This document shows, one piece after another, positions 1-9,165 of a stretch of 64,000 nucleotides of DNA (its first letter is position 1; every line of letters begins with the position of its first letter). The notes under the pieces are model-generated. The model was not told the origin of the DNA. It saw nothing but the letters and a program-made list of their open reading frames with translations, and did not search any database. This DNA is from CAZSSM01 sp964609385 (GTDB lineage: Bacteria > Planctomycetota > Planctomycetia > Isosphaerales > Isosphaeraceae). The stretch is taken from the NCBI GenBank assembly GCA_964609385.1, contig CAZSSM010000003.1, positions 62,001-126,000 of the forward strand. The letters are read 5' to 3'. The position numbers and the translations under genes are program-made.

Positions 1-815
1 GATTCGGACTGGGAATCCTTGGTTGTGTTCGCATTACGGGTACGGTCCGGATTCGGCCCGGTGTGAGTTTTTTTCCCCGGACCCTCCTCGGAATCGCTTT
101 CGTCGACATTTGTTTCACTTTTGGTCGATCGGCCACGAGGCTTGGAGGCCATCGGTTCGCCACAGATCGCCCTCAGGTCCCGCCAGGGCGACCGCGCGTC
201 GTCGGCAGGTGTGAGATCATGGGTCAAGCGTTCCATGAGTTGACTGAATTCGAGGCCACGGCTCTTGGGGACGGCGCGTTCGATCGCCGAGCGCGCTGCG
301 GCCACCTCAACGTCGGGCTCGATCAAGGCGAGTTGGATCAGGCAACAGCGAAGCGGCTCATCGACGGGGATGGCATGTCCGCCCAGGGCCAACTGGACGA
401 CCGTCGCGAAGACGTAGTCGTCGGCCATCGTCTCCAGCTTCTGTAATTCCTTGGCAGATTCCTTCAACGGCCACTTGGTCATGTGGTCCAGATCGAAGGT
501 GAAGAAATGCCGGAAGAGCTGTCGGAGGAATTGGCGGATCTGTTGGGCGCGGGGCTCGGGATTGGGCAGGTCAGCCAAGGTCTTGGCGATCTCTTCGGCC
601 CGGCTCACCCGCACCTCATTCCAGTCGTAGAACTGGTCCTTGAAGCGGTTGACGGCCTGCACGGCCTGCTCGCGTGTGCAACCATTGTGACAGATCCCGA
701 AGATCACCGATTCCAGGACCGGGAGCTTGGCCGGTGGGTCCAACGAAGCGCGGTAGTGGGTGCGCAGGAGATCGAGGACCTCGGCAACGATCTGTGATTT
801 GGAATGGCCGGCCAT
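1..815 (-). CDS. Endonuclease III-like (HhH-GPD superfamily) protein, 3' end cut by window
   Basis: Translating the minus strand from an ATG at 815 gives an open frame running off the left edge (about 271 residues visible). The middle reads like the helix-hairpin-helix glycosylase fold of planctomycete endonuclease III relatives: a DQFYDWNEVRVS segment, then a region around LALGGHAIPVDE where the family carries its conserved Gly/Pro-Asp stretch. The tail is basic, then acidic and low complexity. I see no clear C-terminal four-cysteine Fe-S motif, so catalytic status is uncertain; it may be a DNA-repair protein or a non-catalytic homologue. The frame stays open upstream of 815, so an earlier start is possible. 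It lies 200 bp downstream of rbfA in the same orientation. Family recognition is from memory. Confidence 0.7.
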   Translation of the reverse strand, partial: MAGHSKSQIVAEVLDLLRTHYRASLDPPAKLPVLESVIFGICHNGCTREQAVQAVNRFKDQFYDWNEVRVSRAEEIAKTLADLPNPEPRAQQIRQFLRQLFRHFFTFDLDHMTKWPLKESAKELQKLETMADDYVFATVVQLALGGHAIPVDEPLRCCLIQLALIEPDVEVAAARSAIERAVPKSRGLEFSQLMERLTHDLTPADDARSPWRDLRAICGEPMASKPRGRSTKSETNVDESDSEEGPGKKTHTGPNPDRTRNANTTKDSQSE

Positions 816-1016
816 GGGCGAGGACTCGTGGGGCTGTTCGGAAACGTAACGGACGCCATTGCCTTGCTTCAGCTTCCAAGATATCGCTTCAGGCGTCGCG
901 ACGCACCGTTGGCGTCGATGCCAAGGTGAGCCAGTCAAGGGAAACGGGCTGTGTTTTCCCTGTGAAGCCCGATCGTCGGATTGAAGAATTCAAGAATCTC
1001 GATGACGCGAGCGGAG

Positions 1017-1454
1017 CTAGGATCGCTCTGTCTCGGAATCGGTGGATGGGGGCGAGGAAGAGTCCTCCTCAGCCGGCTCCGACGACGGCTCGGGAGTCTC
1101 CGAGTCGCGGCGCGCAGCCAGTTCGTTGAGGACTTGACCGATGGCGACCGACTTCTTGACGCTATCGTCACGTTTGAAGCGGAGCCGAGGGGTTGTCCGC
1201 GTTTGGAGTCGGGAGGCGACCTTGCGCTGAAGCCAGCCGCGGGCCGATTCCAGGCCGCGCATCGCCTCGGCTTGCTCCAAGTCAGTCCCCATGATCGAGA
1301 CGGCCGCAATGGCGTCATGCATGTCTTCGGAAACCTCGCACCCGAGCACGGTGACATGCTGGATGCGGGGGTCGTTGATCTCGAAGAGAATGGCCTGTGC
1401 CAGGGTCTCGCGGATCGCCTCGGCGATCCGAAGCGTCCGTCGCGAACCACTCAT
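1017..1454 (-). CDS. rbfA: Ribosome-binding factor A
   Basis: RbfA is a small KH-type protein that binds the pre-30S subunit and helps mature the 5' end of 16S rRNA. The 145-residue product begins MSGSRRTLRIAEAIRE, contains the family stretch NDPRIQHVTV and the following VSIMG strand, and ends in an acidic Ser/Pro/Glu tail of about 30 residues that is not part of the fold. I chose the ATG at 1454 over an in-frame TTG three codons earlier because the conserved N-terminus starts there. It is the last recognisable member of the nusA-infB-rbfA order, 173 bp after infB. Confidence 0.93.
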   Translation of the reverse strand: MSGSRRTLRIAEAIRETLAQAILFEINDPRIQHVTVLGCEVSEDMHDAIAAVSIMGTDLEQAEAMRGLESARGWLQRKVASRLQTRTTPRLRFKRDDSVKKSVAIGQVLNELAARRDSETPEPSSEPAEEDSSSPPSTDSETERS

Positions 1455-1627
1455 GGAGAGCAAGTCCTCGGGATGGCTGATAACGGCCCCAGACAGAGCG
1501 GAGCCAGCGGGTCACCGCAGGCTCCGCCGCTGGCCGGCTCGAGTTGAGTGTCCCTCAGCACTGAAGAAGAGCCGAGGAGACACCGAAGGATGGGAGGGCA
1601 TCCGGACGCGAGCGGACCGGAGCGCGA

Positions 1628-4600
1628 TCAGAGGGTCCGCTTGATGATCTCCTCACGGAACGCCTCGATCGTGTCGCCTTCCTTGACATCGTTGTAGTTG
1701 CCGATCTTGATGCCACACTCTTGACCTTCACGGACGTCCTTGGCGTCGTCCTTGTACCGTTTGAGCTGCTCGATCTCGCCCTTGTAGATGACGGTGCCGT
1801 CGCGGATCAAGCGGACCTTGGCGGTCCGCTCGATGTTGCCTTTGAGCACGATGCAACCGGCCACGTTGCCGACCTTAGAGATCCGGAAGACCTGACGGAT
1901 CGAGGCGCGTCCCAGGTGGGTCTCGCGGACCTCGGGGGTCAGCATCCCCTCGACGGCCTGTTTGATCTCATCCGTGACCTGGTAAATGATGTCGTAGTGG
2001 CGGATCTCGATCTCTTTCTCTTCGGCGAGGCTCAAGGCGCGGTCTTCGGGAACGGCACGGAAGCCGATGACGATCGCCTCGCTGGCATCGGCCAGGAGGA
2101 TATCGCTCTCGGTGATCCCGCCGACCCCCTTGTGGAGCACCTTGATGGGGACCTCGTCGTTGGCCAGCTTGTCCAGTTCCTTGAGCAGCGCCTCCATGGA
2201 GCCTTGGACATCGGCCTTGAGGATCAGGTTGAGCGTCTTGACCTTCTGGTCGGAGACGAGCGTGTAGAGGTTCTCGAGGGTGACGGCCGAGCGTTCGCTC
2301 AGCTCAGCGCCCCGGGTGTTGCTCCGACGAATCTCGGCAACCTCACGCGCCTGGGACACGTCGTTGGCCACCGCGAACTTCTCGCCAGCGGTGGGAACCT
2401 CATCGAGCCCGCTGACCTCGACCGGTGTGGAGGGTCCGACCGCGTCGACCGATTGACCCCGGTCATTATACAGGGCTCGGACGCGACCGAAGGCGTTGCC
2501 ACAGACGACCGAATCGCCGACGCGGAGCGTGCCGTGCTGGACCAGCAAGGTCGAGACGACGCCACGACCCTCGCTCAACTTGGCTTCCAAGCAGGTCCCG
2601 ACGGCCGATTGGTTCGGGTCGGCCTTCAGTTCCAGCAGCTCGGCGATCAGCATGATGCTGTCGAGCAGTTCGTCGATGCCCTCGCCGGTCACCGCCGAGG
2701 TCTTAACTAGTTGGGTGTCGCCACCCCATTCCTCAGGCTGGAGCCCCTGCTGGCTGAGCTGGGTGTAGACGCGCTCCAGGTTGACTCCCGGCAGGTCGAT
2801 CTTGTTGAGGGCCACGATGATCGGACGATCGGCGGCCTTCGCGTGCGAGATCGCCTCTTCGGTCTGGGGCATGACACCGTCATCGGCGGCCACGACCAGC
2901 ACGACGATGTCGGTGACGTTGGCGCCTCGGGCCCGCATGGCGGTGAAGGCCTCGTGGCCGGGCGTATCGACGAAGGTGATCCGGTGGCCGGAGTGCTCGA
3001 TCTGATAGGCGCCGATGTGCTGGGTGATCCCGCCGCTTTCGGAGTCAACCACATTGGCCTTGCGGATCCGGTCCAGCAGCGACGTCTTACCGTGGTCGAC
3101 ATGACCGAGGATCGTGATGACAGGCGGTCGCGGCTCCAGATCGGTCGACTCCGCGTCTTCGCCATCCGGACCGGCCATGCTCTGCTCGATGAGCTGATCG
3201 ATGGCCAGGTCAGCGGTCTGCTCATGGACGATTTCCAACTCGACGCCAAAATCCATGGCGATCATCTGGGCGACTTCTTCGTCCAGATTCGAGTTGATGT
3301 TGGTGTTGACGAAGGTCATGCCCTCGATGGTCGACCAGAGCTTCTTGAGCAAGTCCTTGGCGGCGATCCCGGTCTCTTCGGAGAGGCTCCGGACATTGAT
3401 CGGCGGGGTGATCTGTGCCTTGGTCTTACGGGGCGCGATGATGGCCTGCGAGCGTTTGCGTTGCCCACGCTGCCGACGGTTCCGAGACGGCGAATCGTCC
3501 TCGGCCACGTCGAGCACGTCACGAGTGGTGCCACCGCCCTGAAGCAACGGGGCCCGGCTGCCTCGACGGTTCCGGCGATCCTGGCGCGTCGGGCTTCCCG
3601 GCCCTTTCGCGCCACCAGCCTTGTTGCGGCTGTCGGCGTCATCCTCGCCGCCTTGGACCCCATCTCGCATCGGACGTCGACGCTGGTCGCGTGGCGGGGC
3701 TGAGCCATCCTGAGGCGGGACTGGAGGGACGGGGCTTGACGGAGCCCCGGACGGCCTCCGAGTCCCTTCATGAGGAGTTTTGGCGGCGGGGCCTGATCCA
3801 CCGGCTTTAGGGCCGATGTTTTTGCGCCGCATCATCTCGAGCATTTGCTCTTTGGTGAGCTGCTTGACCAGGCCGGTCCCTTCGGTGTTGACCGACTCGC
3901 GGCTCGGTCCCGAGTCGCGGTCCCGATCACGACGAGTGCGGTCGCGGCTGAGCGGCGGGGGGGTCGTGGGCGCGACTGAGGGGACGGGACGTCGCGAGTT
4001 GCCGCCACCTCCACCACCTCGCCGATTCTGCTCGGAGTCGCGGCCACTGCGTGGACCCTGTTCGCCCCGTTCGCGATCCTGGTTCTGATTGCGCCGCGGC
4101 TGGTTCAGGTTACGAACGACCCCACCCCCGTTACGGGTGCCGGCCGGGGAGACGTAGTCATCCGGGGTCAGCGGGCGCTTCGGCTCGCGATCGCCATCGT
4201 TGGTCCGCGGTGGCCGGCCTTCATGCTGCGCGTTGCCTCGTCGCGGCCCGTCACCACCTTGGTCGGCGTGACGTCCTTGTCGAGTCGTGAAACCGGTCAA
4301 GGGCCCGGCGCTCTCCCGAGGTCGCGAGGCGGTATGCGGGCCGCTATTTCCGTCAGGCTTCGTCGACTCACGGGTTGACGGGTTCGATTGGGGTTTGCTG
4401 GACGAAGCTTCGGGCCCGGAGACGTCTGAGGCCGAGGTCTTCTGGGTTTCGGCTGAAGCTGTCGTGCGGTCGGTTGTCTGTGTCTGTGCATGACTCTCAG
4501 CGACCGCGGTCGGAGCGACTGGGGGCTCGACCTTGTCCGGTGCAGGAGAGTCTGAGGCGCTACCGATCGCCGGGTCGGCTGAGCCGTTCGTCCGGGGTGT

Positions 4601-5116
4601 CTCGCTTGGAAGTGAGATTTCGGACTGATCTGGAGTCGCCGTTGCTGCAGGAGGATGGGTCGCCACAGGTTCCGGAGCGTCGGTTGATGGCGGGGGAGCC
4701 GATCCATTGGGCGGCGGTGTCACGGGTTGGACAGGCACGTCCTCAGAGCGGACGGACCGATCGGGCGGGGTCGAGGCGATCGCAACGGCGGCGGTCGGCT
4801 CGGCAACCGTGGCAGAGTCACTCATCGGGCCTGGGCGGGTCTCCGGGGGAGAGGGGGAGGACGCCTTCGGAGGCGACGCGTCAGGGCTCTTGGGTGGCGG
4901 TGGCGAATGCGGGCCGGATCTCGGAGGCTCCGGAGCTTTCGGGGCGATCTCTGGGGCTTTTCCAGCATAACGGTTGCGGATTTCCCGAATGACCTGTTCA
5001 TCGAGGTTGGTCAGCGGGTTCCGTTTGATCTGAATCCCCCAGCGATCGCAAAGCTCGAACAGCTCCTGACTTTTTCCGTGAAGTTCGAGTTCCTTCGCCA
5101 ACTCGTGGACGCGCAA
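1628..5116 (-). CDS. infB: Translation initiation factor IF-2
   Basis: IF-2 is the GTPase that brings fMet-tRNA to the 30S subunit. The 1162-residue protein is much longer than typical IF-2. Residues 1-50 form an IF2 N-terminal module; about 50-560 is a disordered Pro/Ser/Thr then Arg/Gly-rich linker; a second N-terminal module follows near 570-640. The G domain starts near 665 with GHVDHGKT, then DTPGHEAF and NKIDL, followed by the beta-barrel and C-terminal domains. The start is a TTG at 5116 preceded by AAGGAG six bases upstream. It lies 272 bp downstream of nusA and was assigned to the same operon by order and orientation. Confidence 0.98.
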   Translation of the reverse strand: MRVHELAKELELHGKSQELFELCDRWGIQIKRNPLTNLDEQVIREIRNRYAGKAPEIAPKAPEPPRSGPHSPPPPKSPDASPPKASSPSPPETRPGPMSDSATVAEPTAAVAIASTPPDRSVRSEDVPVQPVTPPPNGSAPPPSTDAPEPVATHPPAATATPDQSEISLPSETPRTNGSADPAIGSASDSPAPDKVEPPVAPTAVAESHAQTQTTDRTTASAETQKTSASDVSGPEASSSKPQSNPSTRESTKPDGNSGPHTASRPRESAGPLTGFTTRQGRHADQGGDGPRRGNAQHEGRPPRTNDGDREPKRPLTPDDYVSPAGTRNGGGVVRNLNQPRRNQNQDRERGEQGPRSGRDSEQNRRGGGGGGNSRRPVPSVAPTTPPPLSRDRTRRDRDRDSGPSRESVNTEGTGLVKQLTKEQMLEMMRRKNIGPKAGGSGPAAKTPHEGTRRPSGAPSSPVPPVPPQDGSAPPRDQRRRPMRDGVQGGEDDADSRNKAGGAKGPGSPTRQDRRNRRGSRAPLLQGGGTTRDVLDVAEDDSPSRNRRQRGQRKRSQAIIAPRKTKAQITPPINVRSLSEETGIAAKDLLKKLWSTIEGMTFVNTNINSNLDEEVAQMIAMDFGVELEIVHEQTADLAIDQLIEQSMAGPDGEDAESTDLEPRPPVITILGHVDHGKTSLLDRIRKANVVDSESGGITQHIGAYQIEHSGHRITFVDTPGHEAFTAMRARGANVTDIVVLVVAADDGVMPQTEEAISHAKAADRPIIVALNKIDLPGVNLERVYTQLSQQGLQPEEWGGDTQLVKTSAVTGEGIDELLDSIMLIAELLELKADPNQSAVGTCLEAKLSEGRGVVSTLLVQHGTLRVGDSVVCGNAFGRVRALYNDRGQSVDAVGPSTPVEVSGLDEVPTAGEKFAVANDVSQAREVAEIRRSNTRGAELSERSAVTLENLYTLVSDQKVKTLNLILKADVQGSMEALLKELDKLANDEVPIKVLHKGVGGITESDILLADASEAIVIGFRAVPEDRALSLAEEKEIEIRHYDIIYQVTDEIKQAVEGMLTPEVRETHLGRASIRQVFRISKVGNVAGCIVLKGNIERTAKVRLIRDGTVIYKGEIEQLKRYKDDAKDVREGQECGIKIGNYNDVKEGDTIEAFREEIIKRTL

Positions 5117-5388
5117 CGGCTACTCCTTCTGGGTGTCGGACCCACCCCCGGTCTTGGCCATGGGCGAGTCATCATCGGTCATTTTGATCCGAGGATGCCG
5201 CGCGTGCCAAGTCCAGTTGCCAGTTGGGTTCGACCCGGAGCGATCTCGCGGGTGGTCGGACTATCCGGGCGTCTCGAGAGATCGTGGAGATCTCGGGGGA
5301 CGACCCGCGTCGAGTCGCGACCAAGAACCGGGCCGGAGTGGGGCGCGGCGAAGGTCGATTGGCGTTCCCGCCGGGGTTGCGGCGGGGA

Positions 5389-7209
5389 TCATGGTGTGTC
5401 CATATCCGTGTCCGTTCTCCGGGGGTCGTGGCCCATGGACTCCGAGGAGTCGTCGGGCAGGGACTCCAGATGGGTCTCGGAACGGGCAGTCGCGGCCTCC
5501 GATGGGTCGCGCTCAAGGTTGACCGAGCGATCGGGGTCGTCGCTGTCGGCGTTCGGAGCCTCATCGGCACCGTTCAGTCCCGATCCGGGGGCAACCCCAT
5601 CATCGGTGACAAGGGAATCTTCGAGATCCGGATCGTTCCACGACAAAGACGATTCGTCGGAGAGCCCTGTCGGACCGCTCGCGAAGGAATCTTGGTTCTC
5701 CTCGCCTTCTCGGTCAAGCTCAGGCTGGGCAGAATCAACCTGTGGGTCGGTGGGCCGATCCGGGTCCGCCTCCGATTCTAGAGATGCGTCGGCGGCCTCA
5801 TCCCTGACGTCTTCGGGACCGTAATCGCCGTTCGCTTCGTTCGATGGATCGAGACTGGTCGGCTCCGAGTCAGCCGTGACTGGAGCTTCCGGGTCGGCCG
5901 CATCAGCAACATCGATGGTCGATTCGGCCTCGACCGGATTGCCCGACTCGTCGGTTTCGGCCGGGGCGGTCTCCGCATTCTCGCTCAGGTCAGGAAGCGG
6001 GGCGGCCTCTCGGGTCGAAGCGCCCAACCGGGTCGAGCGCGACTCGCCATCGGCTTCCTGCTCCTCGGCCAGTTGCTCGGCGCGGGTGACGATCTCGATG
6101 GCGTGCTCTTCGGTGAAGCCGTCGATCGTATTGAGCAGGTCATCGATCTCCATGATCGAGAGGTCGTCGTAGCTCAGGATCCCTTGCTCGACGAGCCGCT
6201 CAGCCAATTCCTCCTCGACCGGTTGGCTGAGGCCATCCATCCTGACGAACAAGGCGATCGCCTTCTCGATGGCCTCGTTCAACTCGTCGGAGGTCATGAT
6301 TTCGATGTCCCAGCCGACCAGCTTGCTGGCCAGCCGGACGTTCTGGCCGCGACGGCCGATGGCCAGCGAGAGCTGATCCTCGCGGACCAGTACGATGGCC
6401 CGGCCCAGCAGGGCGCAGAGCATCACCTCCTCGATCTCGGCCGGCTGCAAGGCGTTGGGGATGAGCACCTGCAGTGATTCGTTCCATCGGACGATATCGA
6501 TCCGCTCGCCGTTGAGTTCATCGACGATGTTCTTGATCCGTGTGCCGCGGACACCGACACAGGCACCGACGGCGTCGACCTTGGTGTCGATCGAGCTGAC
6601 GGCCACCTTCGAGCGGTAGCCGGCCTCACGCGCCAAAGCGCGGATGGCGATCACTTGTTCTGCGATCTCGGGGATCTCCAATTCGAAGAGCCGGCGCACA
6701 AAGTCCGGGTGGGTCCGGCTCAGAATGATCTTGACCCGTTGGCCTTGCTTGCGGACCTCGCGGATGACGGCCCGGACTCGTTCGCCTTGGTGATAGCTCT
6801 CGCCGGGGATCTGCTCGCTGCGGGGCAGCAGCGCGTAGGTTCGGTTCAGGTCGACCGTCACCGCGCCGCGCTCGAAGCGCTGGACCGTGCCGGTGACCAA
6901 CTCGCCGATCTGGCCCTCGAACTCCGAGTAAAGGGTGTCGCGCTCCGACTCGCGGAACCGCTGAATCATGACCTGCTTGGCCGTCTGAGCCGAGATCCGT
7001 CCCAAAACTGTAGGATCTTCGACGACCCCATCGCGCTGGAAGTGGATCTGCCCGGTCTCCGGATCGATCTGGATCTCGATCTCGGAGTCGGGGAAATGTT
7101 TCCGAGCGGCCATATCCAAGGCGTTGCGGATCCCTTCGAGGATTTCATCCTGAGGAATGCCTTTGTCGCGATGGATGCTGTCGACGAGGCGAATCAGGTC
7201 GCCGCTCAT
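5389..7209 (-). CDS. nusA: Transcription termination/antitermination factor NusA
   Basis: NusA binds RNA polymerase and controls pausing, termination and antitermination. The product (606 residues from the ATG at 7209) has the N-terminal RNAP-binding domain (SIHRDKG region), an S1 domain near 100-180 (VTGTVQRFERGAVTVDL), two KH domains including RGTRIKNI and IGRRGQNVRLA, and a helical acidic-repeat-like segment near 350-425. The last roughly 180 residues are an acidic Ser/Asp/Glu/Pro-rich tail absent from short NusA proteins. An in-frame GTG at 7242 is an alternative; the ATG was preferred because conserved sequence starts there and GGAG lies 12 bases upstream. rimP, the usual upstream partner, is absent; the upstream gene is divergent. 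Confidence 0.97.
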   Translation of the reverse strand: MSGDLIRLVDSIHRDKGIPQDEILEGIRNALDMAARKHFPDSEIEIQIDPETGQIHFQRDGVVEDPTVLGRISAQTAKQVMIQRFRESERDTLYSEFEGQIGELVTGTVQRFERGAVTVDLNRTYALLPRSEQIPGESYHQGERVRAVIREVRKQGQRVKIILSRTHPDFVRRLFELEIPEIAEQVIAIRALAREAGYRSKVAVSSIDTKVDAVGACVGVRGTRIKNIVDELNGERIDIVRWNESLQVLIPNALQPAEIEEVMLCALLGRAIVLVREDQLSLAIGRRGQNVRLASKLVGWDIEIMTSDELNEAIEKAIALFVRMDGLSQPVEEELAERLVEQGILSYDDLSIMEIDDLLNTIDGFTEEHAIEIVTRAEQLAEEQEADGESRSTRLGASTREAAPLPDLSENAETAPAETDESGNPVEAESTIDVADAADPEAPVTADSEPTSLDPSNEANGDYGPEDVRDEAADASLESEADPDRPTDPQVDSAQPELDREGEENQDSFASGPTGLSDESSLSWNDPDLEDSLVTDDGVAPGSGLNGADEAPNADSDDPDRSVNLERDPSEAATARSETHLESLPDDSSESMGHDPRRTDTDMDTP

Positions 7210-7601
7210 AGATCGATCGAACTCCCTCAGGTCCAAGGCCACGAAACTTGGGATCCCGCGGCCTCGAAGTCACAACGGACCGGCCCGTCCGATCCTGTAG
7301 CGACATCGGTCGCGACGAGATGTCCCAGCGTGACATCGAAGGATCGTTCTCAGGTGCATTCCACGAATGCGGTTGGGAATGCATGGAACGAAGACGACCG
7401 TGCCGCCCGCGTCGGTCGGAAGTCTTCAGGGCCAACCGCTCCCCGCCGGTGCCTGACCCCAGGCGGCATGATAGGAGAACGGATTCCCTGATCGTGCCCA
7501 AACCCGCCGACTCGCCTCTGGCCAAGTCTGAGCAACGGGTACCTCAAGAAGGATCGGCCTCTGAGGTGATCGGGGCCAAGTCCGTGGACTCTAACAATCG
7601 G

Positions 7602-7617
7602 TTGACAGCCCTGTCAA
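7602..7617. promoter_or_regulatory. Perfect palindrome overlapping the -35 box (candidate operator)
   Basis: TTGACAGCCCTGTCAA is a perfect inverted repeat with 7-base arms and a 2-base centre. It covers the predicted -35 element, the usual position for a repressor site, and lies 90 bp upstream of a Fur-family regulator. Autoregulation is an inference; it does not match the classical AT-rich Fur box. Confidence 0.45.
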
Positions 7618-7630
7618 GCGTACCAACAAT
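7602..7630 (+). promoter_or_regulatory. Predicted sigma-70-type promoter upstream of the Fur-family gene
   Basis: TTGACA (7602-7607, perfect -35) is followed after 17 bases by AACAAT (7625-7630, four of six matches to TATAAT). Predicted transcription would start near 7637, about 70 bases before the ATG at 7707. The call is from sequence only. Confidence 0.5.
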
Positions 7631-7706
7631 AAGTCAGGACGACTCTTACGGCATGAGCCAGGTGGGTCGAGACCGACGATCTTCAGGAAGTAGCTGAACC
7701 GGTTCG

Positions 7707-8255
7707 ATGCCCCCATCCGATCAGAACGCGTTCGTCCGAGAAGCCTTGGAACGGGCCGGTTGGCGCTGCACCAAACAACGCTTGGCCGTCTATGATCATC
7801 TGGTCCGTTCCCGCTCGCATCCGACGGCGGACGAACTCTATCAGGTCGTTAAACCGGAAGTGCCACACATCAGCCTTGCGACGGTCTACAAGGCGCTCGA
7901 TGCGTTGATTGCCAGCGGACTGGCCACAAAGCTGCCGACCGGCGATGGTTCGGCCCGCTATGACGGGCGACAGGACGACCATTATCATTTCCGAGACGTC
8001 CGTTCCGGCCGTGTCCGTGATTTGCCCACGTCCTTCGATCCGAGATTGCTCGACAAGCTGGATCCGCAACTCCAAGCTTGGTTGCAAGAGCAAGGTCTGG
8101 AAGTGACCAGTTACCGTCTTGAACTGGTGGGCTATGCTCGGGACTCGGCGGTTGTGGTTGAGGACCCGACCGAGTCGATGCGTTCCGACCTGGACGCTCC
8201 TCAGGTTGTGTCGGTGGATCCGGCGGACGATGCCGAGTCAGAGCACGACATCTAA
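7707..8255 (+). CDS. Fur-family transcriptional regulator lacking the CxxC zinc motifs
   Basis: The 182-residue protein has the Fur winged-helix DNA-binding domain (WRCTKQRLAVYDHL, HPTADELYQVV, ISLATVYKALDAL) at residues 15-75, then a dimerisation domain. In most Fur/PerR/Zur proteins the next segment is HHHxxCxxC, where the cysteines bind structural zinc. Here it reads HYHFRDVRSGRVRDLP, so both cysteines are absent, as in some iron- or peroxide-responsive members. A Pro/Asp/Glu-rich tail follows residue 150. The effector metal cannot be inferred. It is followed by tatD 86 bp downstream. Confidence 0.85.
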   Translation: MPPSDQNAFVREALERAGWRCTKQRLAVYDHLVRSRSHPTADELYQVVKPEVPHISLATVYKALDALIASGLATKLPTGDGSARYDGRQDDHYHFRDVRSGRVRDLPTSFDPRLLDKLDPQLQAWLQEQGLEVTSYRLELVGYARDSAVVVEDPTESMRSDLDAPQVVSVDPADDAESEHDI

Positions 8256-8341
8256 GCGGTTCGTCTTTCGTCTCTGGTCGTGCAGGACCTTCCCGGTTCC
8301 GTGATCCGCCTAGTCTCTCTCCCGGATCGAGGTACTGACTG

Positions 8342-9133
8342 TTGTGGATCGATACGCACGCCCATCTCGACGATGACCGTCTGGCACGCGATTTCGGTGC
8401 GATTCTCGAACGCGCCCGAGCGGCCGGTGTCGAGCAAATCCTGACCATCGGCACGACCCGACAAGATAGCGCGGAGGCGTTGCGTCTGGCGAAAACGCAT
8501 CGCGGCGTCTTCGCGGCGCTGGCCATTCAGCCCAATCACGTGGCCGAAGCCGAATCCGGCGACTTTGAGGCGATCGCCGGTTGGGCTGAAGCCGAGCCCG
8601 TCGATGTCATGGCCATCGGCGAGACCGGTCTGGATCTCTACTGGGACCGGGCACCGCTGGTCGATCAGCAGGCGATGTTCGATAGGCACCTCGAGTTGGC
8701 CGAACGCCTACAACGACCCGTCGTGATCCACTGTCGACAGTCGGAATCGGAGATCGTCGATCAGCTTCGACGCTGGGGCCGTCCGGTCCGCGGGGTCCTC
8801 CACTCGTTCACCGGAGACGCCGAGCAGGCCGAGGCCTTTCTTGAGGCCGGCCTCCATATCTCCTTCGCCGGCCAGGTGACCTTCACCAATAAATCGCTCG
8901 AGTCCCTTCGTGAGGCCGCGCGGCGGGTCCCCATCGATCGGATCCTCGTCGAGACCGACAGCCCCTACCTCAGCCCGCATCCGCATCGGGGCAAGCTCAA
9001 CGAGCCGTCGAGGGTCGCCGTGACCGGGACGCGTGTGGCCGAGTTGCGCGGACTCGACCCCGAAGAGTTCGCCGCGATCACCACCAGCAATGCCCGCGCG
9101 CTCTTTGGACTGCCCGACGATCAGATTCTCTGA
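8342..9133 (+). CDS. tatD: TatD-family metal-dependent hydrolase (DNase)
   Basis: The 263-residue TIM-barrel hydrolase keeps the family metal ligands: THAHLDD at the N-terminus, GETGLD near 95, VIHCRQ near 127, HSFTG near 154 and ETDSPYLSPHPHRGK near 205. TatD proteins act as 3'-5' exonucleases or DNases in quality control and oxidative-damage repair; the exact substrate is not deducible. The start is a TTG at 8342, immediately before the conserved first strand, so little room exists for another start. The gene ends 32 bp before the convergent queE stop. Confidence 0.92.
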   Translation: MWIDTHAHLDDDRLARDFGAILERARAAGVEQILTIGTTRQDSAEALRLAKTHRGVFAALAIQPNHVAEAESGDFEAIAGWAEAEPVDVMAIGETGLDLYWDRAPLVDQQAMFDRHLELAERLQRPVVIHCRQSESEIVDQLRRWGRPVRGVLHSFTGDAEQAEAFLEAGLHISFAGQVTFTNKSLESLREAARRVPIDRILVETDSPYLSPHPHRGKLNEPSRVAVTGTRVAELRGLDPEEFAAITTSNARALFGLPDDQIL

Positions 9134-9165
9134 GCCGAGATGGCTTTCGAGTGCCTGGGGTCGGG

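Larger units (their letters stand above)
7210..7706. other. Divergent intergenic region between nusA and the Fur-family gene
   Basis: About 500 bp with no convincing gene. It must hold the nusA operon promoter on the minus strand, which I could not locate, and the Fur-family promoter described separately. Open frames here (for example plus strand 7248-7697) are Arg/Ser-rich and look non-coding. Confidence 0.6.

Noticed and set aside
5172..5570. Minus-strand frame between infB and nusA
   Set aside because: It lies mostly over the nusA tail in another frame; composition is Arg/Pro/Thr-rich, typical of a shadow.
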